A DNA stretch of 64,000 nt from assembly GCA_950295325.1 (NCBI GenBank), contig OX485804.1:36568429-36632428 (forward strand), in the 5' to 3' direction. Of the stretch, positions 46,821 to 57,424 are shown piece by piece (position 1 is the first letter of the stretch; every line of letters begins with the position of its first letter). Source of the DNA: Polytrichum commune (lineage: Eukaryota > Streptophyta > Polytrichopsida > Polytrichales > Polytrichaceae). Below the pieces are notes generated by a model. That model was not told the origin of the DNA and ran no database searches. It saw only the letters and a program-made list of their open reading frames with translations. The position numbers were made by a program, and so were the translations under genes.

Positions 46821-47258
46821 TGAAATAAAATGAAATAATGATACATTATATTGATACCTATTCACTATGTGGGGGGAGCAGGGGGTACTGGTTCTTGTTT
46901 ATTGTTGGATTTTCTCTTATTAAGTATTAGGTATGTGAGATATTTGATGGCTATTTGGTGGATGGTTTTCATTGTGTTTGTTTTTTTATATAAGTGAGGT
47001 GGGGATATGTAGTGTGTGAATTATACTAGGAATTATATATAGCTTGTTGAATTGGAGTGGGCAAGGGCTAAAGGCATATCCGGGAGTCGTTTTGTGACAT
47101 GAGTACCGGCCACCAACCCAATCGTTTGCGGAAATAGTCAAATTGCGTTGTGCCACCACTCCATGCACATGATGGTCCCTTCGTGTAAGGACAGCCTGGT
47201 TTTGAAGGCCTCTCAAAAGCGGCCACAATGGAGGGGGAGAGCCCGTGCTTGCTATGCT
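46821..47258. other. gene-free spacer
   Basis: Nothing recognisable is seen except low-complexity AT-rich sequence. Confidence 0.4.
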
Positions 47259-47492
47259 AACTACACTAAATATGATATTTAGTGCGACTTGCTATTTGGA
47301 GTTACGCAATGCTATATCTATTTCCTGTACATCTCATATTTTATCAACAAATGTTAAATTGGTAGTTTGGACGTTATAGAACACTTTACAGACAACTTTA
47401 CTTGGTGGAAAAAACTATTTCAATAGTAACAAGATATAGCACCGTGTAAATCCAAATAGGAAGTCACACTAAATATCATATTTGGTGTAGTT
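47259..47492. mobile_element. MITE family C, copy 2 (234 bp, long terminal repeats)
   Basis: The left end AACTACACTAAATATGATAT and the right end, in reverse complement AACTACACCAAATATGATAT, match in 19 of 20 bases. They stay similar through TTAGTGYGACTTNCTATTTG and TGCTATATC, so the inverted repeats are about 60 bp and nearly half of each arm is terminal repeat. Related copies are at 24989-25205 and, sharing only the ends, 53773-54171. No coding capacity is present. Confidence 0.8.
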
Positions 47493-48861
47493 TATAGATG
47501 AACCGGTTGCGTTTGAGAGAAAACCGTTTGGAGTGCGAGGCTTCAGGAAAATTAGCCACCTTTTTCGAGGAATTCATAGAATAGAATGTACCCCAATTTT
47601 ATTAATAAAGAAAACCCGAAAGATGTCAACATGTAACCGTGTGAGCCCAAAAGGGTGCCCACATTTAGTCTTAGACCCTTGAAACGTTAGTTGATGCACT
47701 TTGAAGTAGCATGTTACTTCACAAAAATATAAAAAGAGTGAAATGTTAGTCTTAGAAGTACCATGTTGTAAGAGGCTAGGATGTGAGTTGTTATTGTGTT
47801 TTTACCTTCGGAAGGATTTGAATGAATGAGGATAGGTAAGGAGAACTTGGATTGAGTAGTTAGTGAGTAGGCTAGTACAAATGGATGGAGACAACCAAAG
47901 TGACTCAAGAGGCAAGTGCATTCGAATTGGGATGAATGGAGGATCACATGGAGCGCACAAGTGGACCACCTCATCATGGCCACTTAATGGGGAAGGCCCA
48001 AGGAAGAATACAAGGTGGAGGATAAGCAAATTCTCAAAGCACCAATCAAATCACGAGTTAAGCATCGTGGTTTGAATTAAGTGGTGAGCGACGATTTGGG
48101 AAAGTAAGGGGAGAAAGTTATGGCGGCGGAAAGCGAAGGAGGCTAAGTTTGGGTTGAAGCATCCCAAGTTTGGTAAAGTGTGGTAGGTAGAAAGCCAAGG
48201 CTAGTTAAATGTTCGAATTAGGATCCTTGTTGATCATTTGAAGGAGGAAGGCTTAGAAGATAGGATTGGCGCCTACTAAGTAGGAGGAAATCTCAAGGGC
48301 TTATCGTGAGCCTTGAGGGTGCTCACCCCCTCAAGCTTACTATATAATCCCTCATTCTTCCCTCACTCATCCTCTCTTTCCTTTGTGCTCCAAGGCACCC
48401 CACGAGTTATAAGTGTGGGTGTGGGAAGCCTTATTGGAGCACATGTGTGTGCTTAGTTTTTAGTTTGAGAGCCAAGGCTTGTTAGCCTTGAAGAGGGCTT
48501 GACCTCTTGGTAGAATTAGTGTTGACGTGAAGGATTTTAAAGTTAATTCATGATTCCAATTTGTGGTACTTAAAGTTCATGTTTTGAATACACGTGGTTG
48601 CAAGTTCCATGTTTAAGAGTTGAGCACTTGATGTTGTGATGAGTGCAAAAATATACTTGTGTGGATTAGTTAGTCTTAGTGAAGTTAGGAAATTCTCTCT
48701 CCCCCTCTCCTCTCTAGGATTTTAGGATTTTAGGATTAGAGAAGAATTGTGTGATTAGAAAGGGGTTGTTAGTAGAATTAGGGAAATTAGGTAGGAAGAT
48801 TAGTTAAGGGCTTGAATAATTAGTGAGGTAGTTGGGGATTACAACTACAAAGTTGTGGGTT
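47493..48861. other. gene-free DNA with repeat fragments
   Basis: At about 47498-47570 an inverted copy of the ACCGGTT/TTATTTCTCAAAC family is present. Around 48715-48735 GGATTTTA is tandemly repeated. No gene is seen. Confidence 0.45.
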
Positions 48862-48958
48862 CATGAAGGAGCTGGATTTATGAAGGAGCTGGGTTTGTTT
48901 AGTTAGAAGCTAAGAAGCTGGGTTTATGAAGGAGCTGGGTTTATGAAGGAGCTAGTTA
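48862..48958 (+). repeat. 18-bp tandem repeat TTTATGAAGGAGCTGGG
   Basis: The unit (first copy TTCATGAAGGAGCTGGA) occurs twice, then after a 36-bp gap twice more. The second pair ends GAGCTAG. Confidence 0.85.
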
Positions 48959-49099
48959 AATCCAAGACCACTTGAAGGGTGAACCTTGCACTATGGACTC
49001 ATCCAAGTCCAAATCCAATACCGCGGAGGAATGTGAGCCCAAACCCACTACTCGGACTACGGACGCTTAAGGGTGGGGGGTTTGGCCTCACAAACCGGG

Positions 49100-49275
49100 T
49101 TGGACTTGGAAACACTAGGACCTCGACCGATTGTGCCCAAAAATCTCCCCGAACATTGTGTTTGAACTGGTTACATATGTTGACATCTTTCGGTTTTTTG
49201 TTTGTTAATAAAATTGGGGTATATTGTATTCTCAAACGCAACCGGTTCATCTGTAACTAGCAGCCGGTTCTCCCC
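49100..49275 (+). repeat. ACCGGTT-type dispersed repeat, copy
   Basis: The order GACCGATTGTGCCC, CTGGTTACATATGTT, TTTCGGTTTTTTG, GGGGTATATTGTATT, CTCAAACGCAACCGGTTCAT and TGTAACTAGCAGCCGGTTCT is shared, with gaps, by 21290-21470, 25230-25640 and 55080-55620. Each shows conserved ACCGG-rich blocks, and no protein is encoded. Confidence 0.65.
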
Positions 49276-49354
49276 CTTCATTGAACCAAAACAAAAATAT
49301 CTGATCATAGTTTGTCCCCACACTTGGACTCAAGGGCACTCCGGCCATGAATGA

Positions 49355-49617
49355 ATAGAAAAAGGGGAGAGAGAGAGAGAGAAAGAGAGGAGAGAGGGAA
49401 TTATGTCTCATATATGAGTGTACCTCTCATTCATCCAATATGAAAGCCTTGAAATAATATGTGGTCTTGAGGTTACTTTGTTAGTCGATTTGACACCGAA
49501 ATCAACTTCAAGGATCCCGAATCCGTTTACTCGAGGTCATCTGAGATGAATCGACAACAAACCAATAGCAGGGTAAGTTTTTATGTAGGATGGATGAGAG
49601 GATTACTCATATACGAT

Positions 49618-49655
<38 letters not shown>
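49355..49655. mobile_element. MITE family E, copy 1, with GA/TC microsatellite ends
   Basis: A GA tract (about 49367-49397) leads into GAATTATGTCTCATATATGA and GTGTACCTCTCATTCATCCA. The right side, in reverse complement, is a (GA)n tract (49620-49654) followed by AATTATCGTATATGAGTAAT and CCTCTCATCCATCC. The inverted repeats are about 55-60 bp and each begins inside a microsatellite. A conserved centre reads CTGAGATGAATCGACAACAA. Three further copies lie at 56821-57075, 61073-61330 and 63870-64000. Confidence 0.75.
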
Positions 49656-49657
<2 letters not shown>

Positions 49658-51777
49658 CAGGTTTGGGATTTGTGGCGTTGACGTCGACTTGTCCATCGAA
49701 GATTGAGGACTATTTCATTTTCAGATCAATGTCACTAGACTAATTCGAAATCTATGACTCTATTTTTGGAGTCATTTCCAAGTTATAATATAGTTCATTG
49801 CATTTTCACCTTTGCAATTAATGGATGAGTCAAACCAAGACACCATGAATCCCTAGCCAAAGATAAGGGTTTGTAGCATAATAAGTTGAGTGAAGTTAAG
49901 TTACTCCCGTTAGGTTCGTTTCTTTGGGAACCAAGCCCGCCTCTCGTGCACTTTTGAGACACAAGAAGCCGGCAAGTGGAAGCTATCATTCATCCATCAT
50001 GGCCTTCTCCGCCCACGCGAGCCCCGACAAAGAGGTTGCTCGAGTGCTTTCAAACCTCCAACCAACACGAGCTTCCTATCTTTCATCCAAAGTGACTAAG
50101 GTTTTGAGTTTTGAGTTTTGTGGGTTTTGAGGTATGTGTGTGTGTGTGTGGAGGGGGGGGGGGTAATTCGGTTTGTTTTTCTTGTTCTCCATCTACTATT
50201 TGATCGGAATTTACGTTTTTTAATTTGTGTTGCATGAGCAAATGTATGATGAAATATCAACGAAAACCAAATTGAAAATTGGGACTCCCGGGCTACTTTA
50301 GCTATGGTTGTCGAAAGCACATGTCTGTTGATTCCTTCATTGAGAACATGATTGGTCTTCGTAGTTATGTTCACTATTGAGTGTATAGTAGTTGATGAAA
50401 TCTATAGACGTAGTTCAATCTCTTTTGAACACGTGTCTTTATGGTGGTTGTTTCTTTGATCCTCACTTAACCATGTACACCAATCAAATATGGGTGTCTA
50501 ATCCAGAAAAGTAACACATGCATACAATACATTAGAGTTGGGGTCCAATGCCACCCCTTATTAAACCTTCATGTTCAGCTCAAGATTGAACCCCAAGCTC
50601 GAAGATCGGTTCCTCAAACTAGGAGAAGTAATTCTTGAAGTGACGCCCAGTAAAGTGATGCGACAATAGTACCACTTCATTGTTTGGTATACCTTGGACC
50701 CAAACTCTAGTGTTAACTCTCTTGGGCCCAATACGCTTTTCTCACCACCAATAAGATTTGTTCAATTTCATAGTTTCTTTAGTCTTGGACCATAATTTTG
50801 ATTCACCCTAATATCACCATCATCTTTCATCCAAAATCAACTAATCGACTCCCCTTGTATTTGTCACCGTAAAATTGCCCTAGAGCTTGGAGGTGTCTAA
50901 ATGAACTCATTCGTTGGGGAGGTGAAACCTCAAATACATAATTTCAGCCGTAATCATTGGAAGGTAGGGGGGGGGGGGGGGAAACGGTGAATGACTACTA
51001 TTGGTGCACTTGAATAGGGGAAGAATGATTCTTGTGAGGACCCAAAATGGCTAATTGGAAAAGTGGTGGTTAAAAAAGGATGCAGTGATAGGTGGGATGC
51101 AGTGATTGGCCGGATAGGTGCTATTTCACACCACTTGCAATCACTTTTGGGTGCCATTGAGTTAACCGTTTTGTGTGCATCCATGTGTAGAGTAGGGCTT
51201 TTTATACTCAATTTAGGGAGACTCTATTGTACAAGTAGGGGGGTTTGACTTGTACGCCTCTTTGAGAAAATGTAACTATTAATTATTTACATGGAATAAA
51301 ATTATAAAACAACTTGTATTCTTCCTCATCATTTTCTCTCCTCCATCTCTAAAAATATATTACACTAACTTCAAGCCACTCTTTTTGGCTGAATCAGCTC
51401 ATTTTCATTGTTTTTCCATATATTGACCTTAAGAGCCATCAAGAGCTTCATGGTGTCTAAGTAAATTCATCCATTGGGAAGGTAAAAAATTGCCTTCTCA
51501 TCCAAACTAAGATGTTTGTCTTTCATTCAAGCTGCCCTAATTGATAGCTCCTTGATTTGGTCACTCTAAGTCGGCTACAACTTGGAGATGTCTAGGTGAA
51601 TTGTATTCTATATCTTGCTTTTATTCCAATGTTTCTCTCAATTTGGCTTTATGAATAACATTAAAAACTATAGTGGGGTTTATAGAGCATGCTTCAAAGG
51701 TTGACATATGTGAGTGGAAAGTGTCTCCTTTTGTGTGTGTTTTAACGTGGTGGAATGTTTTTCAATGTTGTTGAATA
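49656..51777. other. gene-free DNA with G- and GT-tracts
   Basis: A (GT)n tract followed by a G-run lies at about 50134-50163 and another long G-run at about 50967-50981. Nothing coding is recognisable. Confidence 0.45.
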
Positions 51778-52045
51778 ATGAAATTTAGAGTGGTCCAAGA
51801 TGACCGCAAACTATCGGGTGATAGTGGAAAGGTACCCATTTCCAAATGGAGTGGTTGGCAGCTCGATTTCCGATGTGAGATCTTCTCTCTACTTGACAGA
51901 AAACAAACAAGCTAGCTAGGTAGGAAACCAAGAGCCCACCCACCACAAGGTAGGCAGTTTACCCCACCCTGCACCAAGAGGATTCTTGAGCAGGGTAGGG
52001 CCAACGGGCTCAAATTCACGTCGGATTGCCCAACGTTGGTTATTT
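51778..52045 (-). repeat. composite dispersed repeat (partners at 37787-37912 and 46690-46820)
   Basis: Read on the minus strand, the first half matches 46690-46820 and the second half matches 37787-37912. The two segments are adjacent here, so this locus appears to hold a more complete element of which the other two are fragments. The ends are not defined. Confidence 0.6.
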
Positions 52046-53772
52046 ATTCGTGAATGAATAAAATTTCAAGAACTTTCAAACGTGCTTGCAATTCTTAAAC
52101 CCTCTTAGAAGATAATTGCATATCGTTGGGTGGATAGAAACTATTCTTTGGTCACTATACATGCTACGGTCATAGAACACCAATTTGTGTTATTCCAAGT
52201 ATTTTGTAACCTAATCCACTAAGGAAACTACACCTTGCCGTCTGCTACTCATTGCTCATCGATCACATGATAGCATTCCCCCGACTGCCCCTCAACCTAC
52301 TTGAGCCTTTGTTGTATTAGAGTCCCTTCATCCACAATAAATAAGTTTACTCTGAGGCCACAAACCTTGAGCTTCTAAGCGGATATTCCACCCTTTCCAA
52401 TTCAGTTTAAAATTTATGTATAGTCCAAACTTTATGATTTTAAAATTATTTATTTACACTAGAATTCTACTTATGGGACTTGTTGTTGTCATGCACCAAC
52501 CAATGTGCAAGGGAATAAGGTACACATGTCTAATCCAACACTAACCTTATTCAAACACCTACTTCTAGGTGAAAAATGATTTAGTGTTCTCCAAAAACAA
52601 TGTTCGTCAATTATGTTATTCTAAGGATTAATACAACTGCTCATTGGTGATGAAAGCCAAGTAGTCACTGCTCAACACCTGCTCAACATTAGCCACTACA
52701 TGCACATCTATACAACTTAATCTTATGCTTTTGGCATTGGATTTGTACCTGAGGTCGCTCGAGGTCAATCCATGCAATTTCAATCGCTCAATGCATGGAA
52801 GTTGGGATTTACCACTTCATATGGGTCCCAAGTATGACATGGATGTCTACATGGCAACATTTTTTGGAGGTGAGGCTTCGAACTTGTGTTGAGAGTTGGG
52901 TCAAGTAAAAAGCTAGACCTAACTCTCAACACAAGTTCCGAGAATATTTTTGCAAAACACAATCAAGAGTTGACCTCAATGAATATTGCATAAATTAATG
53001 GTTTTTCTTGAGGCTCAAAAGTTAATGAAGTCAATCCCACAAAAAATTGTTATGGATTTGAATAATGTTACGAGGACCTCATGTGAAACAACCCTAAGAA
53101 AACTAACCTTGAACAAAGACTGACCCAAAGAAAAACAACTTACTTTTGAGGTATGAAATACGTAGTTGTGGACTTAGCACTAGTGTTTGTGATATTATTC
53201 TAAGGTCTAAAACTACACTAAATAGTTCTATTAGTGTAAGCAAATTTTTTGGATGGAGACAATTATCATGGGTTACTCTAATTATCTAGTCGAGGGTGGA
53301 AATAGCATGGGTCCAAGACCTTGGGTCTTCCCCTCAATCATGCTTGAAACTTCCAATCCATACCTTACATAAAATAAAATAGTCACCTTACCCACACAAT
53401 ACCATACTCACCCACATCAATTCCAAGAAGAGCGATTAATGTGCCCACACTAATTTTGAATGAAGGATTTGACGTGAGCTCTAGAAAAATATGGTGGCGC
53501 AATCTAATAGGAGTGTTTAGTGTTTAGCTTGTTTCCTTTGAAGGAAGCAAAGTGAGCCACTTGACACCCACTTGACATTGTTTTGGATTCCACCCCTACA
53601 TTACATGAATGAACCATTTGTGTTAAAGAACTTTCAAAAATTATAACCAATTCATAAAACCAGTGTGTGAGCCTAAAACAAACAGTCTTCATAAACAATG
53701 TTCCACTATATATGATTCTCCTATATTTACATTCTAGAATGAAGAAATATGCTCTATTTGAGAAGGATTTTG
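52046..53772. other. gene-free DNA with two foldback remnants
   Basis: The region contains the hairpin at 52880-52938 (listed separately) and at about 53047-53072 a partial arm of the 21511-21661 foldback (TGTTATGGATTTGAATAATG followed by TTA). No gene is seen. Confidence 0.45.
52880..52938. repeat. 23-bp stem hairpin
   Basis: GAACTTGTGTTGAGAGTT plus GGGTC (52880-52902) pairs with GACCT plus AACTCTCAACACAAGTTC (52916-52938) around a 13-nt loop. The only mismatch becomes a G-U wobble in RNA, so a transcript would be fully paired over 23 bp. Confidence 0.85.
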
Positions 53773-54171
53773 ACTACACTAAATATGATATTTAGTGTCA
53801 TATGGCATTTTATGTCACTGCAGTAGCTTTTTTAGTGACACTTTCTATGACTAAGTTTACAAATACTGTCATCTCAACTTACTTTCAGTTCATCCAAACG
53901 CCAATTATTGAAACAAAGTTTGGTATAATTTGCATCCTAACAAATTTGTGGGGAATATTGTCATGGTTGATTGAAATTTGCATGAAAAATCACTTACTAA
54001 GTGATAATATTTGCAACACTTTAAATCTGTAATGTCCAAATTTTTGTATAAGGAATGACAAATACTGTTAGGTTAACATTTAGTAATGGTGACACTACAC
54101 CACGATTTACAATTAGTATTTGAGCAAGACAATTTAGTAATGGTGACACTAAATATCATATCTAGTGTTGG
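53773..54171. mobile_element. MITE sharing family-C ends (~400 bp)
   Basis: The left end ACTACACTAAATATGATATT and the right end, in reverse complement CCAACACTAGATATGATATT, are followed on both sides by TAGTGTCA, giving a 28-bp inverted repeat. The interior differs from the shorter family-C copies. It contains a chance reading frame at 53802-54032 without family features. Confidence 0.7.
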
Positions 54172-55154
54172 TTACAAGCGATGTTTGTTTTTGGGCTTAC
54201 GTACCTTACATCATTCGATCCAAATGTTCTTGACAACATTGAAATTATCATGCACTTGCCTAGCATTAAAATCAATAACTCCGTATCTAAAGTAATGTGG
54301 TGGTGCCCATTTAAAATCAGTTAGGGCATATTCACACCAAAGGCATTAGGATACGGCTCTTAAATGACCACTACACCCACTGTTTGGATGAGAGCATAGA
54401 GAAGTATATGAACTACAACCCAAAGTCTTTTGGAAAGCACAAGTCCTTAGTGTGTAAATCCGAATTCCTGCTGCAAAATTCCATCAAGCCTACATTCAAG
54501 AGCCGTTGTGAAATAATTCCCTGCAATCCCAACCAACTTTATATCCATACTTGCCACGTGAAATTCCATGTATATTTTTCAATCCACTGAAGACTTTATG
54601 AGTTATGATCCAAAACTAACCTCATGTAAACCTAAAGCAAGGGGGGTGACACCTGAACCAATGAGACTTCATCGATTCTCAAGAGCCATGACCTAATGGC
54701 TTTCGTGTAAACAAGCCCTTCCCTTACCCTCTAAAAATCTACACCATCAACCAATGATGTCCCTTTTACCCATCATTGTAATCAACAATTGAATGTTAAT
54801 AATGACACCATACGGTTCAAGTGTGAGTTGACTTATCGCACTACAATTGACTAAAGTATAAATTAAACTTGGAGTGAGCGAGCCTCGGACCCCACCAAAG
54901 GTACTACTACCCCTACCTACTCTTCGATTCGAGAATAAAATAGAATAATAGAAGGCGGTTCGCCCATACACCATGATTATGACATTGGATGGGAGCCTTT
55001 GAGCCTCGCTTGGAAATTCAAATTTTGATGCTACCTAAAAATGTGACACTACAACCAAAAAATGGTAGGCTATTCAAGGCAACGCCTGGTCGAGATCCAA
55101 GTGTTTCCGGGACCAACCGATTATATGTTAAAATGTTTTGGTTTTTCTCTATTA
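54172..55154. other. gene-free DNA
   Basis: No gene is visible. From about 55080 the head of an ACCGGTT-type dispersed repeat begins; it is interrupted by the MITE at 55155. Confidence 0.45.
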
Positions 55155-55495
55155 GGGCCGGTTCACACTATGCCCAAGTCAAGAGGAGAAGCGTCATTTT
55201 TCTAGACCAAACTATGTCGAGAGGAGAAGCCTTTGGGTTGAAAAAGTATATTAAATAATTCACTGTTGGATTTTGAATATTTTAATGAAAAAAAGTTCGG
55301 CCTCTCGACAGAAGTTTGGGTCGAGCATTTTGCTCGACCCAAACTTTGCTCGAGAGGCTGAACTCTTGGCGCCATAACTTCCTAAAAGTGTTGCCACCTA
55401 GGCTCTTTTGGAGGCGACGTCCTTTGGACTTCAGCCTCTAGTGTGAAGGCCGAGAGGACGGACTTTGGACGTTTGGCCATAGTGTGAACCGGCCC
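55155..55495. mobile_element. MITE family D, copy 2 (341 bp, TTA target duplication, nested)
   Basis: The ends GGGCCGGTTCACACTATGCC and, in reverse complement, GGGCCGGTTCACACTATGGC are flanked by TTA (55152-55154 and 55496-55498). The element interrupts an older ACCGGTT-type repeat whose halves lie at about 55080-55154 and 55499-55620. The centre is a strong hairpin: AAGTTTGGGTCGAGCA (55312-55327) and TGCTCGACCCAAACTT (55331-55346) around a 3-nt loop, with outer GCCTCTCGA / TCGAGAGGC arms. Confidence 0.9.
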
Positions 55496-56820
55496 TTACT
55501 TTAAGGTATGTTTTGTAGATTTTTTTTTAAGCGATCGGCAATTCGTCTAAAGACTTGAACTTGAATCGTTATTTCTCAAACAAAACCGGCCCATTTGTAA
55601 CTAGCAAGTTGAATTCTCCCCGTTTGTAGATTCAAGGATTTGGGCGAAGCAACCCATACACTCGTTCCTTGTTGGATGCCTAAACCCTTGCCTCCAAGGA
55701 ACCAATGTACGGGTTGGTTCGCCCCGGCCAGATTCGAGGTGGTCATAATATGGATGCGTATATGGTGGTCACTCAGTTTGGACATTTCTTTGTGAGGATC
55801 ACATACTATGGATGTGATAAAGTAAGGCAAGCGAGTGCTAAATGGACACTTTAAGCTATGCACACACGCACACATACAAAATTAGTATGAGATGATTTCA
55901 ATTCCAAATCATGTTTCTAACCATTTGCATCGTGATTTTTGGAGCTCATGTAAACATCCTATTTATTGTCGAAGTGAAAGATTCTTAGTGTGATTAAATG
56001 GTTGTAAAGGTTTCCCCAAAATATATTGACTATTGATCTTTGAATAGTTATCACATTATGAGGACATCATCCAATTATTTTTTAAGGTACACACATATCT
56101 TTTTGGGTGCGCATTCTTCCGTCTACACCTAACCGTGCGCCACTCAATTATAGCTAGCTAATTAAGGAAAAGTTACCATGAGAGGGCTGTTTAAATGAAG
56201 AGTCATGTGTTTCTATCAAAGTATTGTATCTTCTTTTCACCCAATTTGTAAGTAAGTGGCATAGGGGCTTTTAAGGTAAGTAGGACATTAAACAAGCACT
56301 TTTAGCTCTACACCCACTTCTCAATGAATACCAAACATGAAGTTGGTGCAAAATGATTAGCAAATTCAAATTGTGCATGCAACCATTTTCCTCATCATCA
56401 TGTATCAAGCTCGTACGATTATCCTTTTCATTATCAAAGTGAGAATTCTCTTCTCATTAAATGATCATAGAACCTCCTCCCCTCAAAATAATAACTTAAT
56501 TATACAAATACATAGATTCCCTCGTCTTGAGATACGCACCAAATATCAACATTTAATTAGTATTACATTTTTGATGCCTATGTGTAGTATCTTTGATATC
56601 AATACTGAATTTGGTTACCATAGAAGTCTCTCTATTCCAACAAAAAATAATTATATTCTCCTCAACTTTGCCACATGTCATTCCTACATTGTTTGAGACA
56701 TTCTGAATCCCATGTGGAACCTAGATTCCAACACTTGGCAAAAATGAAAATGGAGCGCCCTCTATTAATACAATGCACTCACCAATATACCCGTCCAACA
56801 TTGGATTCAACCCAACTCCA
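55496..56820. other. gene-free DNA with old repeats
   Basis: The tail of the interrupted ACCGGTT repeat runs to about 55620. A segment at about 56505-56650 (CACCAAATATCAAYATKTRA, TTTTGATRC, CTTTGATAYCA) resembles 3930-4090 in the PPR intron. No gene is seen. Confidence 0.45.
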
Positions 56821-57075
56821 AAGAGAGAGAGAGAGAGAGAGAGAGATCATATATAAGCATACCTCCCATTTATTCAACATAAAAGCCCTGAAATAGTATG
56901 CAACCCAAAGGCTATTTATAAGAGTTGATTGGACACTGAAGTTAGCTTTGAAGACCCTAAATCAAAGTATTGAAAATCAATTGAGATGAATTGACAACAA
57001 ACCTATGAAGATCAAGTTTGCATGTTGGATGGATGAGAGGTTACGCTCGTGTACGATAATTCCCTCTCTCTCCAC
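56821..57075. mobile_element. MITE family E, copy 2
   Basis: A GA tract (56823-56846) leads into ATCATATATAAGCATACCTC and CCATTTATTCAACATAAAAG. The right end, in reverse complement, is GAGAGAGAGGGAATTATCGT, then ACACGAGCGTAACCTCTCAT. The centre ATTGAGATGAATTGACAACA is conserved with copy 1. Confidence 0.75.
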
Positions 57076-57424
57076 CACCAAAGGGGTTGGTGCACTCCCA
57101 TAATGCCACACAAACTCATCACCTAATACCTTAGATTACCTAAAATCATGGTGTTCTTTTAGGGCTATTGAGCTCTTGAATTCCGATCACCTACTGTGGT
57201 TGAAGATGGTAGGATATATATAAACAAATAGATGATATGATGATGATGATGACCTTAACTTGGTGGGTGGCCAAAATCGAATTCCATTAGGTAACGAATA
57301 TCTCCTTACATTTATCACCTAAAAGTGATTTTGCAAGCATTATGACAACATCCGCAACATCACCTTCGTATTTGGAGGTGATTATGGCACCTTTTCGGAC
57401 CTAACCTGACCTTTAACTGCCTAA
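57076..57424. other. gene-free spacer
   Basis: Holds a short ATG/GATGAT microsatellite at about 57234-57252 and nothing else recognisable. Confidence 0.4.

Noticed and set aside
53802..54032. 76-codon hydrophobic frame
   Set aside because: It lies entirely inside a MITE and begins just after its terminal repeat; composition bias explains it.
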